Below are positions 57,690 to 64,000 of a stretch of 64,000 nucleotides of DNA, piece after piece. Origin of the DNA: Laccaria trichodermophora. Taxonomy: Eukaryota > Basidiomycota > Agaricomycetes > Agaricales > Hydnangiaceae. The stretch spans positions 372,001-436,000 of the forward strand of contig JACTVC010000001.1 of the NCBI GenBank assembly GCA_018417955.1, given 5' to 3'. The notes under the pieces were generated by a model that did not search any database, was not told the origin of the DNA, and was given only the letters and a program-made list of their open reading frames with translations. A program made the position numbers and the translations under genes. Each line of letters starts with the position of its first letter. Position 1 is the stretch's first letter.

Positions 57690-59930
57690 TCAGGTAATAG
57701 CTGTTAAGCAAGCAAGATTAGCAGTGTCGAAAGATGATTAGAGATGCCATTCTGGCGGACGTTACTCACTGTATTTTGGTCCTCCTCCTCCCTCAGGTAC
57801 AGTCCATGTAATATCCTGTGTGGGCACCTTCACGTCGCATAATTTGCAGTGAATACAATTCTCGAAAAGAGGTCAGTTACCGAAGAAAAAAATGAGAAAC
57901 CAACTACCTGGGAATTGATGACCAACTTCTTCCCTCTCCACCCTTCACCTTGACCCGCTTTTTGAGCAGCAATTTCTGCTTCATCCTCGACGTCTACATA
58001 CTCATACACTCCAGCGGGGCAGGCCCGTCCGAGAAGTCCTGCGAAGTTTGCAACGTTTGCCGAGACATGCTGTCTTCGCCTTTCTTCCTCCTTCGTCACT
58101 TCTCGTGTCTTGTCGGCTTTATCATCTTCAAGCTCAGTTTCAGTGCCCACAGCAGCCACGCCAGCACCTGCAGCAGCGTTGCCTTTCCCATCGGAGGCTC
58201 CATTGAGTTGGTGCATATATTCGCGGGTCTTGATGACGCGCAGATGGATGGGTTGGTCCTCGGTGTGATTTGTGCCTGTGAGCGAAACGCTCGTCATTAG
58301 GTCAAAGGATAGCGGTTCTTCAAAAGGTGGATATTCAATAGGTTGATGTTGCTGGGCTGATTCAGTGTGAGAAGCGTCCAGAGAGGCATTCAAAAACTGT
58401 TACGATAGACGTCAAATTGGTAATGTAAAGGTGTTTTAGGGGTCAAACCTTCTCTGATTGTTCTGATGTGTGCTTGAATGTCCAAGGTACGCGTCCCTTC
58501 AAAAAAAGGGAATCAATCCCCGAATACGCGATACCACCCCACATTCCTAACACAGTGTTAAAAGATGGACGAAGGTTGCGCACTTCGTGCAAGTCCTTTT
58601 GCACCCAAGAATTATGCAAAGCGGTGTCGTAGCTTGACATATCTGCCGCCTTCCCTTGGTGGTCTGCTTGAATAGCTTCCCAAGCAGTTTCAGCTGCTAA
58701 CATCCCGCTCTTCATGGCATTGTGCGTCCCTTTGATCTTTGCAACGTTCACAAAGCCCGCCGAGCATCCAATCAGTGCACCTCCTGGGAAATTGAGTTTT
58801 GGTATGGATTGGAGCCCGCCCTCAGTCAATACCCTTCCAGCGTACGAGAGACGTTCCACGGGTGTGGTACCAGTTGTAGAGAGCAGTTTGCGGAAGTAGG
58901 GGTGGTGTTTCATGCGTTGTAGTTCGCGGTATGGGCTTAGATAGGGATTCTTGTAGTCCAGACCGATGACTATACCCAGGCTAACGAGACCCCCGTCCAT
59001 ATGATAGACAAAGCCTCCGCCGTACGTGCTGTTTGTGAGCGGCCAGCCCATGGTATGTATGACCTTGCCCGGATCGTGCTTTTCTGAATCGACGCGCCAA
59101 ACCTCCTTGAGCCCGATACCGTACGTTTGTGGCTGAGATTCCTTGCGCAGATTGTACATGCTGATTGCTTGTTTCGACAAGGAGCCGTGAGCACCTTCGG
59201 CAAGGAGAGTGACCTTGGCCCTGAACGCCATGCCAGCTTCAAAGGAAGGTTTCATGCGGAAGTCTTTAGTGAGGCCGACCTCGTTGGTGACGACGCCGCG
59301 AACGCTGTGAGCAGAGTTTCCCCATGGGTCCGTAGAGTCTGGGGAGTCACTGAGGAGAAGCTGAGCTCCTGCAAAGCCGGGGTAGATTTCGACGCCATAT
59401 TCATTCTCCGCAATCCCAGCAAGCCAGCGGGTGAACTGCGAGAGAGAAACAACATAATTACCTTTATTATTCATTTGTGGGGGATGGGGGATGGGAACGG
59501 CTAGAGTTTTGGTGAGGAATAGCATACTGGAGGATGTAGCTGGCTGAGTGAGCGGGTGTGTTTTGGTGGAGGCCCAGTCGGGGAGAAGCTCGTTGAGGGC
59601 ACGAGGCTCAATTACAGCACCAGAGACAATGTGCGAGCCTGGACGAGAATGTTAATAGGCGTTCTGGAGATCTGGAGAGCAACTAACCGACTTCAGAACC
59701 CTTTTCCAACACAACGACGCGAATTTCGTTGCCTTTTTCCCGTTCTAGTTGTTTCAGACGTATGGCGGCACTGATTCCTGCGGGTCCACCACCGACAATA
59801 CAAACGTCGACCTCATCTTCAGCTCGCTCGATGGCAGCGGGATTAAAGGGTTCGCTAAAACGACGCGAGGAAGAATGAAGGAGACGGGTTGCGATGGTAA
59901 GTGGTCTTGTTGCCGTTCTGCAACCTAGCA
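57690..59930 (-). CDS. CIR2: Electron-transfer flavoprotein:ubiquinone oxidoreductase (ETF-QO), mitochondrial
   Basis: Passes electrons from ETF (fatty-acid and amino-acid oxidation) to ubiquinone at the inner membrane. [20 protein letters not shown] is the presequence. [20 protein letters not shown] is the FAD-binding fold; then [62 protein letters not shown] and [17 protein letters not shown] (second FAD motif region). The 4Fe-4S domain shows [10 protein letters not shown] and [11 protein letters not shown], giving the four cluster Cys, then [16 protein letters not shown]. Reading on gives PKYSE and a stop at 57766-57768, but a GTGAGT...TTAACAG intron joins PKY to TIT and a stop at 57690-57692, the usual fungal ending. 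A farther in-frame ATG at 60063 is possible but less presequence-like. Five exons or more. Confidence 0.93.
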
Positions 59931-60118
59931 TGGCGATTGAGAGAGACCAGCGATGACCACAGTCACCACGGTGAAAAGCACGGCGGCCCGGCTTCAAAGT
60001 TTGTGTCGACCGTAAATCATACGCCTCAAATGCTGATGTAATACGGGATGGAGCGCGCGTCATACTTAGATTTCTTGTAGATTTCAGTACCGTTTCAAAT
60101 GACCAAGGGCTGTAGATC

Positions 60119-61355
60119 ATGTCTGCAACCACACTCAAAGTCAGGTTATGGCTGTATTTTCCCGATGTGACCCAAACCAAGCTTGCACTGTCGATCCCAC
60201 TTCATACATGCAACACCTTTGCTGTTAACCCTCTAAAATGGGTTCGATTTCTGGGGTTTGCGATCTACGGCCGAGAAGGCCACCTCTCCCTATCGAAAGA
60301 TGGCCCAGATCTCGGTGATTATACAGCACCTATAGAGGCCTGTTCATACTTTTTTGTCTCAGAGGGTAAGGTGGAGCGACCAGCATACGATACTTAATAC
60401 CTTGCTAATGCTATTTGCCTTTCAAGGTGGACCCCGCCTTGTCGATGTTGATGCAGCGGACGACAGAACATCAATTACTTCAAGTTCCATATGCCCCAAA
60501 GATTTTAAGATCAATGTGGTTGGGCGAGATGGGACCTGTGTGATAACAAATGAGATAGGGGGACTTTGCACTGCGTGCCATATCATCCCCCATGCGAAGG
60601 GAAGCAATGTGTGGCCTTTCTATGTCAACTTTCTGACTCAATCAAGTACATCTCAAACCTTATCCGTCACCGTGGTGGACCAGATGATGACATTAACAAC
60701 ATCAATGACACTCACGGACTTCTGTTAGCTGACTTTCTCCATATCCCATTTGGAGCTGGTGACATAGCATTCCTGAAGGTTTGCTGTTATTTCCATCCAG
60801 GACTATTCTAAAGTATCTCAGACACCCAACTTTGGTTTGACTGCTGATGATATTCCTTACAATCAACCAGATACAGCAGATGAAGAGGGCCCGTCCAGTC
60901 GCCTTACACTGCACCATTTCAATACACCTCAGCTTGGCCACATTGTGCCTAAGTATGCCCACCACAACTCTGACGCCCGGCAGCCACAAGACGCCAGTGA
61001 ATGGCCACCTGCTGTCATTGTTGATCTCTTCTATGCCACGGCCGCTATGAAGGTCTGGAGTTCAAAATCCTTTGTTGATTATGTCCGGGGACAGTCGAGG
61101 GATGCTTATTATCACAGAGTGGAAGATGAAGAATCTGGATCCACATCTTACACTCTACATAGCAGGGACGGAACATCAAATGTTCCACCAGAAGAGAATC
61201 GCTTCGCTGATTTGATGGATGGAGTGTGTGCGCTGTGGATGCAATCTTCGAGGATGGGCAAGAAGGAGACAAAGGATGTTCATGCATCAAGTCTTTCTCG
61301 CAACGAGGGTGTCAAGAAGTGGTTAGAATCAATTGAGGATCCTGAGACAAATTAG
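60119..61355 (+). CDS. HNH nuclease-domain protein (basidiomycete-expanded family)
   Basis: Starts MSATTLKVRLWLYFPDVTQT with a beta-rich N-terminal region. An HNH-type core follows over small exons: RDGTCVITNEIGG, CTACHIIPHAKGSN, YISNLIRHRGG, INNINDTHGLLLADFLHIPF and GAGDIAFLKTPNFGLTADDI. The His of ACHIIPH, the Asn of NDTHGLLL and the His of DFLH match the HNH pattern. The C-terminus is acidic/Ser-rich with no motif (VKKWLESIEDPETN, stop 61353-61355). The family is abundant and unstudied in agaricomycetes; biochemical nuclease activity is not shown. Introns: 46-60 nt around 60364-60426, 60608-60647 and 60778-60821. Divergent from ETF-QO, starts 188 bp apart. Confidence 0.75.
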
Positions 61356-61822
61356 GTCATGTTCACCACTCAAGTCGATTTACATAAATCCCTGAATGTC
61401 AAAGTCGATTTTAATCTGTGAATTCAAGTGGTTTCATTAAAGCCATCAAACGACTATACGGTTTTTCAGAAAACCTCTGAATTCAAAACTGCGGCAAAGA
61501 AATTGAGATATCGTCCGATTTTTGGAGATGATAGGCTAGAATGAAGACGCTGGTTCGAGGTCGATTGAGCGCGTCGAGAAGAGCTTCGATGAAATGAACC
61601 AAAAGTTACGGGTGGGCGGATAGTCTGGCGGAGGAATAATTCAAATAAGACACCAGACCTAACTTGCCTCCTCACTACACTGCTGCTTATTATCTGTCAG
61701 GAAGACCATTTGCGTATGATCACCATTTGACAGAATGCGCAAGACAGACGTTTATTCCCATCAAGGTATCCATACATCTACGTCTATCTACAAACACTTT
61801 AGGTTGCCGGAAACACAGTGTG
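61356..61822. other. Convergent intergenic region, nothing recognised
   Basis: It lies between the 3' ends of the HNH gene and the kinase gene. Short frames only. No repeat or RNA gene seen. Confidence 0.4.
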
Positions 61823-64000
61823 TTATTTCTCCAAGACTAGCACAACTTTCTCCAATCTTTTTTCCAAGCCTTCAATATCCATTAATAAAGCGGCATATCT
61901 CTCCTGCAAGCTGTCTTCTAACATCTTCCATGCTGCGGACAGATGGGTAACAGTGGAAGCGTCCCTGGAGTGTGAGAGTTCCGTATTGTTGCAGCTTAAT
62001 CGGCTTCCTAAGCTGCCGGACCTGAAGCGATTGACACCTAAAGACGAATACGAAGTTGCGCTTAAACCAGCGCTTGAGGGGTTGCTTATAAACCCAGTAC
62101 CACTACTGTTCGAGCACAAACCACTCATACGTCCCGTCCATGTTGGGGTACCGCTCCTCCTTGAGATAATGGACATCGCAGACCCTGGACGTGGGCTGGG
62201 GCTTGGGGGTCCCTCAGAATCCGTTCCTTCAGAAGCAGACGTCGCCCGCTCTTCAGGCTCCACAATAATGCGAGATAACTTGGGTTTGGGCACACTGGGT
62301 TTGAGGGGTTGAGGCAAAGACTCCTCGTTTTCACTGTATGCTGTGAGCGAGTGATAATCTGGTGCGGGGATCGGCGTGGCTGTCGGAAAAAATCTAAGTT
62401 CCTTCCTCAGCGTCCCAGTACCGCCAACAGACGCTGATCGGGGTCGATTAATGCCGAGTATCCGTGGTTTCCGACCACTTTCCAGCACCTTTTTTCTTGC
62501 GCTCATGCTAACACAGTCAACAAGCTGCTTCATCGCTTCGCGGTCTGATACGTTGCGGCGGGGTACTGTGCGTCGCAATGTGCTGGTGCGCGGTAGAACG
62601 CCATGTGGAGTAGATGGATAAGGTCGGTTGGGTGTGTGAAAGGGATGTCGGAAGGGGGTGGGAGTGAAGAACTTTGGTTCGCTGGAAGGAGTCAGTGGAG
62701 AGCTGGTAGATGCAAGAGGGGTGCGGTGAATGGAGGTGGGACGGAGTGACATAGCAGCCTTCTCAAGGCTATGGGGAGTAGATGGCTCTTGGCTTGGGAA
62801 TGCGTCAAGCGTTGGGCCCCATGAAAAACCAATGAAGGATAATGAGGTACGTTCGTCATCCGAAGACGCCAAAGGGGCAGGAGTAGATCGCAGAACAGAG
62901 AAACTCCGAGAAGACGAGGCTGCAGAAGACTGGAATAAGGCTGAGAAAGCAAAACCTTGTGATAGAGATTCTTCGCATCCGGGGACTGCCTCAGATCCGA
63001 CAGCAGCAGCAGCAGCTCGAGTTTCAATATAGCTGAATTGAGGGAGGTGGAGGCCAGATGGGGGAGATTCTGAATTACAATCAGCCGGCAATCTGGCCAT
63101 AGGATGCAGCAATTACGGATAGGAAGCGTGGTCCAATCAACGCCATCGAACAATGGATGATCTGTGATTTCCATTATGTTTCGGCGTCCAAGACGGCGCT
63201 CAGCAGTCGTGAGTAATCTGCCAATAGATGGGCTGAAGTACCAAAAATTTAGAAAAAGATGTCCTGCCTGGTAAGAAAATTTCTGTAGTCATCGGAAACC
63301 CCAATTCGTCGATCGAATTTGAGGCTCCTCTAAAGACCAAAAAAATAAAGGTCAGGGAGGCAAGAGGCGCATAAGACAAGAAAATGACCTCGTAATTCAT
63401 AATATTCGTGTATGTTTGTTTGATATCAGGCGCAAAGAATGGTGCGACACCGTACACCATCTCATAGAGCATTGCACCAAGACTCCACCAGTCTGTTTCC
63501 GCCCCATACCCGTCCGCTTCCTTCCTTTCAATAGGAAAACTGTCGTCATCATCCTCCATCTCAAGAGCCACCAAGGCTTCCTCATGTGCCTTCAAAATTT
63601 CAGGAGATATGTAGTCACACGTCCCACAGGGCACAAGACAATATCGTTGGGGGATGAGCTGCGACCCGTCAACGCGTGGGGGAAGAAGCGGTGCGGCCGA
63701 GCCAAAATCAATCAGTAGGACATGCGCGGTGGGTGTGAAAACAAAGTTGTGGGGTTTGACGTCGCGGTGTGCAAAACCTTGGGTGTGACACCAATGAATG
63801 GCGCTGACGACTTGGGGAACCCACCAGCGCAGATCCGATTCCGGGACGGTGCCGTCGGGGTTGGACTCGAGAACGTCCCAGAGGTTGCCACCTTCCGCGT
63901 AGTTCATCACGAGATTGAGATGGGTTGGTGTTTGAAAGGCGCAGAGAAGGTGGGGCGCCCATGGGGAGTCCGTTTTCGCAGCTCGTAAGAGAATATCCCG
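61823..64000 (-). CDS. AGC-type Ser/Thr protein kinase, N-terminus outside the window
   Basis: Incomplete at the right edge: the frame is open from 64000. Catalytic parts in order: RDILLRAAKTDSPWAPHLLC and LVMNYAEGGNLWDVLES (helix C and hinge), FAHRDVKPHNFVF (catalytic loop), HVLLIDFGSAAPLLPP (DFG), CGTCDYISPEILK (activation segment), DWWSLGAMLYEMVYG. RLLTTAERRLGRRNIMEI then TDHPLFDGVDWTTLP is the AGC C-lobe end, and IQSPPSGLHLPQFSYIETR the C-terminal extension. The intron 63220-63269 has a GC donor (ACCAG|GCAGGA). After the kinase domain comes a long Ser/Pro/Thr-rich region and a short coiled coil (ERYAALLMDIEGLEKRLEKV). The stop is at 61823-61825. The layout recalls fungal Rho-kinase-like/DMPK-type kinases; subclass uncertain. 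Confidence 0.88.

Noticed and set aside
61818..62312. Plus-strand frame of 164 codons opposite the kinase tail
   Set aside because: The minus strand holds a continuous Ser/Pro-rich kinase tail ending in a coiled coil; the plus frame is its shadow.

Overview
The window reads as a compact, intron-rich chromosome segment of a filamentous basidiomycete, most likely an agaricomycete. Nearly every gene is cut by introns of roughly 40-75 nt with GT...AG ends. Intergenic gaps are usually short, genes lie on both strands, and the families found (polysaccharide lyase 14, HNH nuclease-domain protein, EF-hand MscS channel, TOM1/HUWE1-type HECT ligase, relic integrase-type transposon) are typical of that group. 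I can support about 24 protein-coding genes, two pseudogenes and three mobile elements. I see no convincing rRNA, tRNA or CRISPR. Coordinates of multi-exon genes span start codon to stop codon including introns.

Region by region. 0.1-2.8 kb (-): GTPBP1-like translational GTPase. 3.2-5.2 (+): coiled-coil protein with an HPDR helix. 5.4-7.4 (+): membrane RING-H2 ubiquitin ligase. 7.8-9.2 (+): ferrochelatase. 9.4-11.3 (+): phosphomevalonate kinase. 12.0-14.1 (-): vacuolar-type amino-acid transporter, head to head with 14.1-15.5 (+): secreted, probably GPI-anchored PL14 lyase. 15.7-17.6 (+): NAR1 (cytosolic Fe-S assembly). 17.7-18.5 (+): orotate phosphoribosyltransferase. 18.6-20.2 (-): KHDC4-like RNA-binding protein. 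20.4-21.3: decayed partial copy of NAR1. 21.3-21.7 (-): small Cys-rich protein. 21.8-23.3 (+): TLG2/syntaxin-16 SNARE. 23.8-26.9 (+): MscS channel. 27.2-29.8 (-): MRH4-like DEAD-box helicase. 30.6-33.4 (+): acyl-CoA ligase. 33.4-35.2 (+): RRN5-like Pol I factor. 35.4-36.8 (-): quinone oxidoreductase. 37.0-48.9 (-): giant TOM1/HUWE1 HECT ligase. 51.0-51.6 (+): SUB1/PC4. 51.6-54.0 (-): ADCK1/MCP2-type ABC1 kinase. 57.7-59.9 (-): ETF-ubiquinone oxidoreductase. 60.1-61.4 (+): HNH nuclease-domain protein. 61.8 to beyond 64.0 (-): AGC-type kinase cut by the window edge.

The genes are mostly housekeeping (heme, isoprenoid, pyrimidine, Fe-S, ubiquitin, mitochondrial redox, transcription) and do not form a biosynthetic cluster. 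The accessory material is concentrated in two places. At 49.16-50.95 kb a 1.8-kb transposon with about 200-bp terminal inverted repeats, a 6-bp target duplication and a broken integrase-like gene sits between the divergent TOM1 and SUB1 genes. At 54.14-56.41 kb a small element with an 8-bp target duplication and direct TGTCCGGA repeats has itself been split by a second element with a 9-bp target duplication. The core of that second element is about seven ~160-bp tandem units that look like repeated exon-intron junctions. This nested structure, the broken NAR1 copy, two inferred GC-AG introns and a 13-nt micro-exon are the most unusual things here.
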